Of a stretch of DNA of 64,000 bases, positions 10,196 through 21,234 are shown one piece after another. Origin of the DNA: Hygrocybe punicea (taxonomy: Eukaryota; Basidiomycota; Agaricomycetes; Agaricales; Hygrophoraceae); NCBI GenBank assembly GCA_963556145.1, contig OY744467.1:2604001-2668000 (forward strand), read 5' to 3'. The translations under genes and the position numbers were made by a program. How positions within the stretch are numbered: position 1 is the stretch's first letter; each line of letters starts with the position of its first letter. The notes under the pieces were generated by a model. That model did not search any database and had not been told where the DNA came from. It saw nothing but the letters and a program-made list of their open reading frames with translations.

Positions 10196-12010
10196 TCAAC
10201 AATGACCAGAGGGGGCAGAGGTTGAACATGATTGGAGATGGTATTTGGAGTGGCAGGTTTGAGTTGAGAGATATGGTAGACGGGTGAACAGAGTGGAGAG
10301 TCTCTGGGAGATGAAGAGTATAAGAGTGGGTTCCAGCCTTAGTGATGGTGACAGTGACAGCGATCTAGGAAGTGGCAAAGCTGTGGGTGGGTTGATATTT
10401 ATAGTATGGGTTGGTGGAGTGGCAATAGGTGGAGATGGGGGGCAACAGGACAGCAAAATGGGAATAGACGAGCTAGAAGGCATTAGTAAACTACTACGGG
10501 GACTTGCTCGGGTTGTTGGCGACAGGTGGCAACCATGAAGAGTCGAAATGAGACTGCAAAGGGGCTTGGTGACTGTTTGTGACATTGGAAGTGGGGTTGC
10601 AATGAAATGTCGCAACTGCTTGTGATCAGACATCAAAGTCAATCTGAGGTCTTCAATGGGCTTTCTTGGGTCATCTGGGACCTGCAATGGCCTTTGAGAA
10701 CTAGAATAAAACTTCAAGGAGACTTGGTGACAGTCTGTGACTTAAGAAAAGGGGCTGCGACAACATGTCAGGACTTATCGTGATCGGGTGTTGAGGGTGT
10801 TTGCTGGGGCCACAGCAGGTCCTGGGATGTGAAAGGCATGGATGGAGTTGACAGGGGCATAGACAGGGATGATGTGGATGATGTTTTCTTGATGCCATCA
10901 TGACAGGGAGATATGGGGGGAGGTGATGAGACTAAAAGAGGTGTCAGAGATGGCGTTTTAGGGGACAGTGGAGGTGCTAAAGCTGTAAGAATATCAATAT
11001 CTACTACTGGGGACAATCACAAGGATAGGTGCAGAAGATAGGTGAAATGGGGACCAAAATGAGGGGGAAACAGGGGCAGATACATTAGTATGTGTCAAAA
11101 ACAGGTTCTGGTGGGTGTGGATATTAATCTCTGGGGAAGGCATGGCTGCTGACACTGACAGTGTGTCATTCTGTGCTTCTGGGGAGAACAGAGGGGGCTT
11201 GGATGAAGACTTGGGGCAATTCAGGTGCAAAATGAGGGGGGACATGTTGGGATGCATCGAAAATGCCATTTGGAAGGTGCAGATGCGTGTTTTTGGGGCT
11301 GGTGCAGCCGCTGATACTTGGAATGTATCCTGGCTTGCTTTTGGGGGTGTCGGCAATGAGGTAGATGGAAACAGGGGCCTAAACAAGGGGGAAATGGGGC
11401 AGGGTGCATCAATACATGTGCAAATGCATTTTTCTGGGGCTGGTGTGGATGCAGATGCCAGGGGTGTGTCAATACTTGCTGCTCAGGATGACAGAGAGGG
11501 CATGGACATGGACAACAGATGAAATTGGGGCAAAACAGTAGGGGATGGGCTGGGATGCATGGAAGACCATGTTTGCAGGGCATTGGCACAGTTTTCTGGA
11601 GTTGGCATGGGCTCACATGCTGGGGATGGCTCTGGACTTGCCTCTGGGGACAACAGCGAGGCTGTAGATGCAAATGCGGGGTCATTTGGGCATGAAACAG
11701 GGGTGCTTGTGCTGGGACCCATTGAAAACAGCAAGTGGATGCATTTTCCTGTGGCTGGCATGTGTTTAGATGGTGGGGCTTTGCAATGGTTCACATCTGG
11801 GGGTGATTGAAAGGGTGTAGATGCAGACAGCTGGTGATTTGGATGTGAAATGGGGGCATATGTGCTGGAACTGGTCAAGAACTGGGTTTGCTGGCCAATG
11901 ACGTGGTTTTCTGGGAACTGTGTGTGATAAAACCATGGGGAGAGGCTTGGGATTGCATCTGGGGATGACAGTGAGGCCATAGATGGGAATCGGTGGCCAA
12001 ATGGGGGCCA
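10196..12010 (-). pseudogene. Degenerate Pro/Ser/His-rich tandem-repeat coding relic
   Basis: A unit of about 140-165 bp recurs on the minus strand at least five times, with landmarks near 11287, 11425, 11588, 11740 and 11903 (plus-strand core TTTTCTGGGG). In translation it gives Pro/Ser-rich motifs such as SPEASPEPSP and MPTPEN, but the frame changes repeatedly. I recognise no domain. It lies inside the segment bounded by the 149-bp inverted repeats. Confidence 0.4.
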
Positions 12011-12492
12011 AATGGGGGTGATGTAGAGGGTAAATGTCCCCTTGAGTCTGTATTGTCAATATATCACAAATTTAGACAAACCTGATGCCTCCAAACAACT
12101 CACATTTGAACCCAATGCAACCCAATGTGACCGACATGACCTGACATATACCACTTTGTCATGGCCACTCTCAGACCAAATCTGGCAGGCTCATAAGCCA
12201 CAGAGTCCCAATACTAGGGGACAGATCTTATTGGGCTCAATTCCCAACTTCAGACTTGCCCAATATACACATCCCCTCATCCTTTTGGAGATATACATGA
12301 CATTTTAGATCTTTTTCTTGGATATTTGTTTTTCCCTCCATTTTGATTCCTTGCTGCATTGCAACCCCCCTCTTCAGATCCCCATTCCAACTTTTCTTTG
12401 TAGTTTCCATCAGCCAAAGTAGACATGACCAAAAGTGGAACTACACACCCATGTACTATAAAATTGTCCCCAATGACCATACAAAAAAGATA

Positions 12493-12641
12493 CCCTTAGT
12501 CCCCATTTCCCTACACTCAGAAGCATCTTTTAATCCCTTCACATGCTCATCCTTGTAGCCCCTTAGACTTTTGTAGTTCACTTTATTGTCCTTGTTTTAG
12601 TTCTCATTATTCATTCATCGTTCCCAACCCAACCCAACCCA
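12493..12641 (-). repeat. 149-bp inverted repeat, right copy
   Basis: Reverse complement of 9083-9231, running from CCCTTAGTCCCC to CCCAACCCAACCCA. It is cut off inside LTR-like sequence: the LTR motif GTACCC that should follow is replaced by CTTGTCTTTCC. Confidence 0.8.
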
Positions 12642-13163
12642 CTTGTCTTTCCAGACCCAGGCCACACACTGTTTTCCCCACGCTCCACACATGCCTTGCA
12701 CTGTACAACCCTGCTTCTCTTGTCACCTATGTATCCACTTGGATGAAACTGTTTTACTTACCTGTCTCTTGTCCTTTTCCCCTTTGCTGTGCTCATGGGT
12801 CCTGAGCCCACTGCGCTTGTTCTGGTCTCCTCTGTTGTGGCCTGTTTCCTATTCTCCTCCTCCTCCAACCTTCTCCACTCTTCCTCCACTTTCCTCCATT
12901 ACTCCTCTTCTTCCTTCACCCTCAACTTGGAAAACTCATGTTCCATCTCCTTGATACAGGCTGCAAAATCCTGGGAGGATGGCATTTTATGGAGTTGTCT
13001 CCTGGTCCAAGAGTTGCTTTTATACCACCTGTCTCCCACTTCAAACTCCGCTTCAGTTCTCCCTTTGTTTACTATACGTAGCATCCTTTTATTCCTTTTA
13101 CCTTCTCCAAACTCTGGTTCCCCTTCTGGAGTCCTTATTATCCCTATGTTACTAAGGACATAA
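12642..13163 (-). pseudogene. Coiled-coil relic, possibly an antisense-gene N-terminal half
   Basis: A minus-strand frame reads EAEFEVGDRWYKSNSW, then KEMEHEFSKLR followed by Glu/Arg-rich heptad-like sequence, and is then interrupted by stops. The acidic/basic coiled-coil character resembles the middle of the antisense gene in the intact Ty3 element. It would be separated from the C-terminal relic at 9198-9660 by the inverted segment. Confidence is low. Confidence 0.25.
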
Positions 13164-13252
13164 CAATTAGTTTACCAAGTATATAAGCTAGAACTACAAT
13201 GTCCTGTAACTCCATTCTGGAAATCAACTTGAGCACCCCTTAACTTATTTGT

Positions 13253-13447
13253 CCTCAAACTTAAGGCTTTGCCTTGAGCACACTAATAGTCTCCATCTTT
13301 TGTCCAAACCTCCAGACTAACTCCACCTGTCTGCCCCATGCCTACTCAGTATGACTTAAGGAAGTAGCTAAACTACTTCAAGAGTTCACACCTCCGGTCC
13401 TCCAATTAACTCCGCTCCATCTGGAGTTACTTGCACATCTCTAACAT
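13253..13447. repeat. Dispersed repeat, copy 1
   Basis: It begins CTCAAACTTAAGGCTTTGCC, continues CTCCAGACTAACTCCAC and AAGAGTTCACACCTCC, and ends CATCTCTA. A close copy is at 24735-24921. The reverse complement of the end (TAGAGATGTGCAA) has a hAT-like look, but no duplication was found. Confidence 0.65.
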
Positions 13448-13484
13448 GAGCACTTTACACTCCTCCACACATCCTCCTGGAGTC

Positions 13485-13780
13485 CACCAGGAATACCAGG
13501 TTTTTACCAGAAATTTACCAGGACTATCCAGGAATGGCTTCCAGTCAAATTCTGAGTCCACCACTTAAATTTACAAGGAATCCTGGTAAAACCCACCAGG
13601 AATACCAGGATTCCTACCAGGAAGTCCTAGGGATTGACTGGGATTTTACCAGGACTATTCCTTGTAAATTTACCAGGACTACCAGGAAAGAACCAGGAAC
13701 CCACTATAATGTGGGTTACCAGGACTTTACCAGGAGTCCTGATGAATTCCAACAGGAATCCACCAGGAATTTCTAAATGA
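13485..13780. repeat. ACCAGGA-rich irregular tandem repeat
   Basis: The word ACCAGGA or CCAGGAA recurs about 15 times at irregular spacing, for example CTACCAGGAAGTCC and TTACCAGGACTA. Shorter patches of the same sequence lie at 19280-19315 and 19590-19630. Confidence 0.6.
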
Positions 13781-13939
13781 CCATTTATAGCAATGCCTAG
13801 GCATCCTATCTAGGCTATACTGTTTAATACATTATATAATTTATATTGACTGTTTGGGGTTATGTCCTGAAAGTTTATGGTAATGGGAACTCAATTATAT
13901 ACCCAAATAAGTGATGCATGGACCATTCAACACAGATGC

Positions 13940-14500
13940 ACATGATCACATGACCTGAAATTTCAACACAGCTGCAATCACATATTCAGCATGCCAACCA
14001 ACGTCCAACACGACAACGCCCAATGCCCAACACCCAATACCCAACACCCCACACACACAAATGGGAAACAGGGAATGATACTGGGGGAACAGGAGCCAGA
14101 ATGGGAATGCATATGGGAACATGAAAGGGAACGAAAATGGGGGAACTAACAGGAACAGCAATGGCAACAGCAACAGAAACAGCAATAGCAACTTCATGAC
14201 CCAGATGAATGCATGTGGCCATGGAGGGGGTGGTGATGTGCCCACCCCCACATCAGTATTTTTTTAATTTTAATTTTTTAATTTTATATTCTGTTACTGA
14301 CTGTTACCTATGACATCCATGCCCACACCCATGAGAATGGGAACAAGACCAGGGGAACAGGGAACAGGAACAAGAACAGGAATGTTGACAGGAATGAGAA
14401 GGTCAATGGGGATGGGAATGCCAATGCCAATGCCAACTGAGGGGGTGGTGATGCACCCACCCCCTGCACCACTTGTTTAGTGGGCCAGTGCTGCACATGG
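13940..14500. other. Exon-like low-complexity blocks of hAT type
   Basis: Two GGGAACAGG/AATGGGAA-rich blocks each end in a G-rich then C-rich hairpin: GGGGGTGG, a short loop, and CCCACCCCC (near 14224-14248 and 14433-14455). The translations there, GVVMCPPPHQ and GVVMHPPPAP, resemble peptides at 16850 and 58810. Spacers between blocks are AT-rich and intron-like. The left end of a full hAT-like element starts just downstream at 14690. Confidence 0.35.
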
Positions 14501-15160
14501 CATGAACGAGTTCTTTTTTTCCCTCCTCACTTTCATCGTAGCAACCTCTCACTATAGCAACATAAAAAATAGACAAAATACAACTGCATAGTGTGTCTCA
14601 ATCTCCTCTCCCACTGTCATGTCTTCTTTGCTTCATCATTATGCAATATTCTCAGCCAAAAGAGAGAGCAACACATCAACTGTCAAATATAGGGTTTGAA
14701 AGTCCGGTCCGGTCCGGTTTTTTGACAAATTTTCAAAAGACCGCAACCGGAACCGGTTGCCATAACACCACAAGATGGCACAACCTAGACTCAACTGCTC
14801 AGAACCGGTCTCTTGTGGTTCAGTTGCTGTCTTCTAACCCGATTTAACTGGTCCTTCCATTAACCGGTTGCTAAACCAGTTGAAACCGGTCAGAACCGAA
14901 GTAAATACAATAAATAACAACTAATGTATTAACAATAAATAACAACTAATGTATTAAATTTTAATAAATAAAGTTGGCGGCCACGATTATGAGCACGTTG
15001 GTGATCGCGTTGGGCGCACGGGTAGGCGCAGACGCATTGGCCGCTCTGTTGGGTGCGTGGGTGGTTGTGGACGCGTTGCTTGGCGCGTTGGCAGCGCGTT
15101 GGCGGCCCTGTTGCTGGTGTTGTGGTGGGTGCCCAACACGGCCATCCTCCGAGTCCCGGT

Positions 15161-15217
15161 TACCTCGTGGTTGCAGCGCCAACGTCGATTGACGTGGCGG
15201 TGCGCATCCGCGAGGTA
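15161..15217. repeat. Composite palindrome, copy d
   Basis: Outer arms TACCTCGTGG and CCGCGAGGTA enclose the inner AACGTCGATTGACGT. It lies within the hAT-like element and is followed by GTATGTTGG, a possible splice donor. Confidence 0.6.
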
Positions 15218-15329
15218 TGTTGGGGGTTGGTGGTGGGATGGCCGTGGCCGTCGTCATGGTTGTGGTCATGGTTGTCGTTGTCGTTGTGGTCGTGGTGGTC
15301 GTGGTTGTGACGGTCATTGTCTGCGTTGT

Positions 15330-15395
15330 GGTGGTGATGGTGGTGGTGATGGTGGTGGTGGTGGTGGTGGTGGTGGTGGTGGTGATGTTCGTGGT
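15330..15395. repeat. (GTG)n microsatellite
   Basis: A nearly pure GTG/GTGATG trinucleotide tract within the hAT-like element, shortly upstream of the assembly gap. Confidence 0.9.
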
Positions 15396-15518
15396 TGATG
15401 TTGTTATTGTCGTCGTCCCATTTGGAGGGCTGTGGGTGTTGTTGTCGTCATCGGGGTGGTGGTGGTGGTGGCCGTCGTTGTCATCCTCGTCCTCGCCGCC
15501 TGTCATCCTCGTCGGGTG

Positions 15519-15618
15519 NNNNNNNNNNNNNNNNNNNNNNNNNNNNNNNNNNNNNNNNNNNNNNNNNNNNNNNNNNNNNNNNNNNNNNNNNNNNNNNNNN
15601 NNNNNNNNNNNNNNNNNN
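15519..15618. other. Assembly gap (100 N)
   Basis: Exactly 100 undetermined bases. The round number suggests a scaffold gap of unknown true size, probably caused by the neighbouring trinucleotide repeats. Confidence 0.99.
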
Positions 15619-15757
15619 ACATCGGGAAACCGCAACCGGCAACCTCCCAAAAGTGGCCCAACCGCAACCGGTGGTCCGGTTTTTTTGCGGTTGGGTCCCG
15701 TCCAGTTCCGGTTTTTTTCCGGTCCTATGGACTGGACTTTAAAACACTAGTCAAATA

Positions 15758-16688
15758 CAACTACCGTTAAACAGTATGATAATAATTGACTTATATTTGC
15801 TCAACCCTACTTCTCCATAACCTTGCAATACAACAGATGATAACATGAAGACAGCTGTGCTTGAGTGGGCCAATGTTGCATATGGCATGAAGAAAGTCTT
15901 GTTTCTGTCATTGGATTTTTATTTGTATGATTATTATAAACATCAATAATGTAATCTCTACATACGATGTACCATAAAGGAGAATAAACTAGGATTAAAA
16001 AAAAAAAAAAAAAAACATCAATAAGTGATTTTGCTTGAAATATATAATTAGCATATAATATATACAGCAATATCACATTGAATTATATGTTTTAAGTAAA
16101 AATATCATTGTATCATCTGAGTTACACTAATTTCTGCTTATATGGATATTTCTATATATAGTAACAATGGTCACATGTGACTATGACTCCTGTGATCACC
16201 TCAAAATTTAGCATATATATTGTAAAATTGCCTTATATGGTTAGACTGGTTACATGTGACTGTCACCATTGCGATCAGCAAAAGATTTGCTATATAATAT
16301 CAAAAATTGCCTTATATGGTTAGATTGGTTACATGTGACTGTCACACCTAATTCGAAATGATTATATTAGTCAGCAGGTCGATTTTCAGCTGATTCTGAT
16401 GAGAATTGAGACCAGTACGAATATTTTGAATATAATTGGAAGGTAATTTGTCTTTTTTGCAACAACCCATATTTAGATGCGTATGTAAGCTGGTCCACAC
16501 ATGGCCCCAACTGTATCTGATTTTCCAGTATCAGAAGTAGAATCATATCTCTTGCCCAAAAAAATTTTCTCTATAGGCAATCAACTTTATTAATTAATTA
16601 ATTAATTAATTATGAACCCTCACTGAACCAGGTCTGATAAAGAATGAGTCTTTTAATAAATTAAAAGAACTCGTAAGTAAGTTTTTTA
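15758..16688. other. AT-rich spacer with short tandem copies
   Basis: No gene seen. It holds a poly-A run near 15996-16014 and a (TTAA)n tract near 16589-16612. It also has two to three imperfect tandem copies of a roughly 95-bp unit at about 16150-16345, marked by TTGCCTTATATGGTTAGA and TTACATGTGACTGTCAC. Confidence 0.6.
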
Positions 16689-17590
16689 ATGTATTTTGAA
16701 CTGATGATTACCTACAACACCATGCCCATGCCCACGCCCTCAATGTCCACAATGAACAGGATGTGGCCCTGGCATGCAACGGCCAGCAATGATCCCAGAC
16801 ACACAGGATGTGACCAAACATGGAGGAGATGGGACAACAGGGAGGTCAGAAAAGGTGGATGCAGCAGGATGGTGCGTCCACCCCCCACTGCTCAGGTATG
16901 CTTTTTTGGCCTTTGCATTATCTGACCCTGATGTTGTACTACAGACCGCACCAACACCAAATGAGGACCCCACCACATCCAAATGCCATGCAACGGGACA
17001 TGGTAGGTTAAAGAGGCCAGACCCCAACAGCAATGCCCAGCACAACAGCAGCAGCAACTTGAACAGCAGCAATGCAGTTGCAATAGCAACAGTGGCAGCA
17101 GCAATGGTGGCAACAACAATGGTGACACTGCAGCCATGACAGCTGGCAGCAGCTACTGGTGGCAACAGCAGCAACGAATGGCGATGTGCCCAAGCATCTG
17201 TGAGTTTTTTGTTGATTTCTTATTGATTTTTTTAACTAATGACATTCTAGCTATGCCCATGGCCATACCTGCCCCCATGCCCACAAGGCCAACAGGAATG
17301 AGAGACAGCGCCATGACAGGGACAACGACATGCAATGAGAATGGGGACTGGGACAATGACCATACATGACCAGGATGAGGACCACAAGAATGAGAACAAC
17401 AAAGGACAACAATAATGACACAGCCACCCTTGATGATGACACGGCCCCCCCAAAAGACATTGCCACCTCCTCTCTGCCATCTGCCATCTCCTGTCTCATC
17501 TACCCCCTCTCCCTCCCCCTTTCTTCCCTTCCTCTTTTCCTACCTCACTCCTTCACCCTCCCTCTCCATAGTGATTAATGAATTAAGAAG
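16689..17590 (+). other. Exon-like low-complexity blocks with splice-like borders
   Basis: Met/Pro-rich and Asn/Gln/Ser-rich coding-like blocks are separated by AT-rich gaps with intron-like edges. One block ends CACTGCTCAG before GTATGCTTTT, and the next starts after TACTACAG. The peptide before the donor (SRMVRPPPTAQ) resembles the one at 58810 (GRVVRPPTSPG). I recognise no known protein. It may be a dead hAT-like element whose ends were not found. Confidence 0.3.
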
Positions 17591-19486
17591 TAATATAATT
17601 TAAATTTTTAGTTTATAAATAAATATCAAACAATTTATAAAAATTCAAGCAAATTTCTCTCAGATTATAAACTCAGAAATAATTGTGATCAGATTCTGCT
17701 CAGATCCTGTGCAGAATACTAATTTCCTGTAGACCAAAATAGAAATAAAAGACTGGACCAGCTAAAAATCCATATAAGCATAAAGCATCTATGTATAGAT
17801 ATGGCAATATCATCTGTAGATCTATATATTGAAATGAACACAGATGAATCTGATGCTGGATTGAAACAGGAAGACAGTGAGCATGAGAGTAGTGTATATT
17901 AGATCTGCAGTAGCTAGTTTTACTGCAAAGGAAATAAACTCAACATGTTGCTTGGGAGAGATTTGCTGAGGTGCCATATGTATGAAAAGTAAAATAGATA
18001 TACATACAATGAGCACTTATGCACCTCAATTATAGGAAATATGATTGTTTGAAAGACCATAATGAGCATGAGTTACCAGGCATATTATACAATTTGTGTC
18101 TTTGGACTGTATGCACAGTCACTTGTGACTGTGCATACTAAAGGTTGCATGACTTGGCATGCAACCTTCCTGCAGAATAGTTCATGTCTAATTAGACAGG
18201 ATCAGTAAGAACATGCAGTTGGAAGATATATGGTGATTGAGTTCATGTTCCAACAAAGAACAACATGACACCACCCAACAATATCTAGACTTACCAAAGT
18301 ATCTCAAAGTTGGATAGTATATAGGTGGATCAATATTGTTGAAGGGCTTATTGGAATGTATAGCTTTCATGCATCAGCATTTACAGACTCCAAGTCTTGG
18401 CAAAATAGTTTGTAGGACAATTCACAAAGCAAACTCCAGCAATACTGCTTGTTGATAGATCTGACATACATCTGTTTGAGAATCTTTGTATTCAGTTACT
18501 ACTGCTTCTGATACTGCCAGATAATCTGTTACTGAATAAGCATTTGAAATATTGGGAGAAAACAGAGTCATGACTCAAGGACATCAGTAGAGCTGTTATC
18601 ATTACCCAAGTGCAGCTGATATTATTACTAGTTGTCATCTAGCTGATTTGGTAAGACAGAATGAGAATCAAGCAGTACCAACACTTGTTTGTGAGGATGT
18701 TTATTTGGCAAGATGCAATCCAAGTTCAACAATATGCCCATCAACATGGTGTTATCATGGAGGTACAATTAACTATAAGAGAGCCTTCAATACTCAAATG
18801 AGTTCTGATATTCATAACTGAAGGACTTGGAGTATAAGCTTGTGAACATTAAGCTGTGTATTAACTATTGTGAAAAGTTCCAAAATTACTGACTCTGAAA
18901 GTATTTGAGCGTATGTTTCTATTAAGTTTTCATCAATTCTAATTTCTTTGTAGATTTACTGATTTTACTGGACTTTTAATTTACAATGACTAACACACAG
19001 CTTTCTGAAATTAGTCAACTTCAGCCAATTTATAACAACACTACATAAAGGGAATGAATGAGACAGAAATATTAAGGAGAGTATCTGATAATGAAACTAA
19101 AACTTTATATTAACAATAATTACTAACACTTGTAACAGTGTGATAACTACTGGATATATTTTAAAATTGGTTGATCATGATCTTCTTATCATGTTTATAA
19201 TGAAAACTTCTTGAAAGAGTCTAAAGGAATGTGTGGAGGAGTGCAATATACAGTACATTTTAAATCTTCTCTTTAAATTAACCAGGAATCTACCAGGAAT
19301 CTACCAGGAATAGATCTAGTAAGACAATATTACATAGAAAGGAAATTATGCACACTATATGGATTTATTGATCTGTGTTGTCAGAAATCCCATATTGTCA
19401 ATATTGATTGAGAAAAAGGTCAAAAGGTTTCAAAAAGCCAGTGTGTAGGTTAGGGAGATGCCTCTGTTGGAAGCTCAAAGCTAGAC
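17591..19486. other. AT-rich region without recognised genes
   Basis: No open frame longer than about 65 codons is credible. The only structures seen are two adjacent perfect stem-loops at 18109-18168 and a short ACCAGGA patch at 19280-19315. Confidence 0.6.
18109..18168. repeat. Two adjacent perfect stem-loops
   Basis: First stem: GTATGCACAGTCAC, then TT, then its full complement (18109-18138). Second st​em: AAGGTTGCATG and CATGCAACCTT (18141-18168) around a 6-base loop. This could be the remnant of a small foldback element or a structured RNA. No promoter or U-tract marks it as a terminator. Confidence 0.6.
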
Positions 19487-19560
19487 TTAAGTAGGACTAA
19501 TGGCTCAATGGTTTGAGTGGCTGGTTTAGAGTTCTAGAGGTCATGGGTTCAATCCCTGGC
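19487..19560 (+). ncRNA. tRNA-like (SINE-type) sequence with A and B boxes
   Basis: TGGCTCAATGG at 19501 fits an RNA polymerase III A box and GGTTCAATCC at 19547 fits a B box, at tRNA-like spacing. However, the acceptor and T stems do not pair well, so this is not a working tRNA. A tRNA-derived SINE head or a tRNA pseudogene is the likelier reading. The 3' tail is not A-rich and no duplication was seen. Confidence 0.4.
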
Positions 19561-20136
19561 AGAAACACTTTTGCAATTTGAGTGCTGGACTTTATCAGGA
19601 ATCCACCAGTAGTCCAGTAGAACATGTGGAGGAGTGAAAAGTCAAGGAAGTGTTAGTAGTGTTTCAAGGTCCAGTCCATAGGACCAGAAAAAAACCAGGA
19701 CCCAACCGGACTGAACCGAAAAAGACCGGACCACCGGTTGCAGTTGCACCCGATGTGGGAGGCTGCCAGTTGCGGTTGCCCGATTTGGCCCACCCTTATG
19801 CAACTGAGTTGCAACCGGCCGCAACCGGTTACAACCGGACTTTCCAGTTCACCTCATAGATAGGAAAATTACCCTAGTGCTGGTTTTTGGCCGGAGGGGA
19901 TGACCTGTGTATTTAGATAATCAAACTATTGGACAATTTATGTATAATAGAGGGCACTTTGCCCTGCCCTGCCCTGCCCAATCCTTCACCGCAGCTAGGG
20001 TTGACCACAGGTTGGGTTTGTCAATACCACACCTGCACTCGTGAATACCATACCCGTGACGGGTAGCATCCACCACGATCTGTACGACCCACAGGTGCTA
20101 CGCGGTATCCTTGCCACATCCCACCACCTACTTGCA

Positions 20137-20190
20137 ACCTCGCGAATGTGGCACCATGTCAATTGACATGGCCAACGCGGTTCGCGAGGT
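20137..20190. repeat. Composite palindrome, copy e
   Basis: Perfect outer arms ACCTCGCGAA and TTCGCGAGGT and a perfect inner ATGTCAATTGACAT. It is inside the hAT-like element and is followed by a GGTGG-rich stretch. Confidence 0.75.
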
Positions 20191-20643
20191 GGTATCATGG
20201 TGGTGGGGGCTCGTTGCCCCTCCGTCCTGGTCATTGTCGACCTCGGGTCATGGTTCTGTGGCCATTGTCATCGTTGTGGCCATCCTTGTCATCCTCATCG
20301 CCATTGTCCATGTTGCTTTCCATCTTCATCACTGTTGTCATCCTTGCTATGGTTTTCCTCATCGTCTGCATTGCCATGGGCTTTGGCGTTGCTGCTGACC
20401 TCCCCGTTCTTAGCATACATGGCTCACATTTCAATGCCATTGGCCACGGCTCGCACTTGCGACATCATGGTGATGGCGCAGTGGCTTTGAGTTGGTGCTG
20501 GTGTTGATTGGCTGGGCGTTGGTGCCGGCGTCATGGGATCGTGGTCTGGGATGCATTTAGACGCGTTCTCTTGCACGGGTGTGCAATATCATCTAAGATA
20601 ATATAGTCAGTTTAATGTTAAATACATAAGAAACATACCTGAG

Positions 20644-20812
20644 GGCACATAGCCCTGTTGTTGTCACCAACCCATTGAAAACCCGGTGCTGGTGCTGGTG
20701 ACATTGGTACTGGTGCTGTTGCTGGTGGTTGGTTGATGTGCCAGTGTGGGCTCACATTGGTGGTGGTGGTTGATGTTGGTGGTGTGCTGACCGCCGTCAT
20801 GGTGAATATCTA
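20644..20812 (-). other. Exon-like block inside the hAT-like element
   Basis: On the minus strand, an AT-rich stretch ending CTAATGTAG is followed by an open block starting at an ATG. It is rich in Thr, Pro and Ala, with the local peptide GFQWVGDNNRAMCPQ, and stops exactly before GTATGTTTC. Both borders fit splice sites. Similar final peptides (RMAMCPS; NRAMCPQ) occur at 17170. Whether it is ever transcribed is unknown. Confidence 0.35.
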
Positions 20813-21234
20813 CATTAGAAAAGTAAAATGTTAGTGAATTATACAATGTACAACCAAAAAGAAAGACTTACCTTGAATGGTTCGCGATATACTTGACGTT
20901 CTGTGGTTGGAAGTTGAGGTAGTGTCACTCTGTGATGAGAAGTCACACTTACAACTAAAATTCAATATTTCTAAAATTCCTCCCGTTTTGAGTAGTAAAG
21001 ACCGGTCCAGACCTGGTGCAAAACCAGTCTGGACTGGTTAATAACCAGTTTAGGTTGAAACCGGTTTTAACCAGTTAATAGACCAGAAAAAACCGATGGC
21101 AACCAGTTTCCATCAGTCCAGTCCGGTTTTTTCAGTTTTTGGAGTGTTAGGCAACCGGTCCGGTCCTGGTTAATGTCTAAAAAAGGCAAAAAACTGGACC
21201 TAACCAGACTTTAAAACACTAAGTGTTAGATCAT

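Larger units (their letters stand above)
14690..15749. mobile_element. Non-autonomous hAT-like element with 8-bp target duplication
   Basis: The left end is TAGGGTTTGAAAGTCCGG. The right end read in reverse is TAGTGTTTTAAAGTCC. GTCAAATA at 14682-14689 is repeated exactly at 15750-15757. Arrays of ACCGG/CCGGT lie inside both ends. The interior has a GC-rich block with a composite palindrome (15161-15217), a (GTG)n tract and a 100-N gap. No transposase is visible, and the gap could hide up to an unknown length. Confidence 0.88.
19657..21221. mobile_element. Non-autonomous hAT-like element with 8-bp target duplication
   Basis: The ends are TAGTGTTTCAAGGTCCAG and, in reverse, TAGTGTTTTAAAGTCTGG. 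AGTGTTAG at 19649-19656 is repeated exactly at 21222-21229. Subterminal arrays of ACCGG and CCAGT flank an interior with a composite palindrome (20137-20190), a Cys-free low-complexity block and a spliced-exon-like block (20644-20812, minus). No transposase is present. The termini pair with those of the 14690 element, so the two are the same family. Confidence 0.9.

Noticed and set aside
9083..12641. A simple TIR DNA transposon of 3.56 kb
   Set aside because: The repeats are cut from within an LTR, no target duplication is visible, and no transposase lies inside. A rearrangement fits better.
14961..15770. Open frames spanning the N gap
   Set aside because: Their length depends on unknown bases, and the flanking sequence is trinucleotide repeat.
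19487..19560. A functional tRNA gene
   Set aside because: A and B boxes are good, but the acceptor stem has no 5' partner and the T stem has mismatches.
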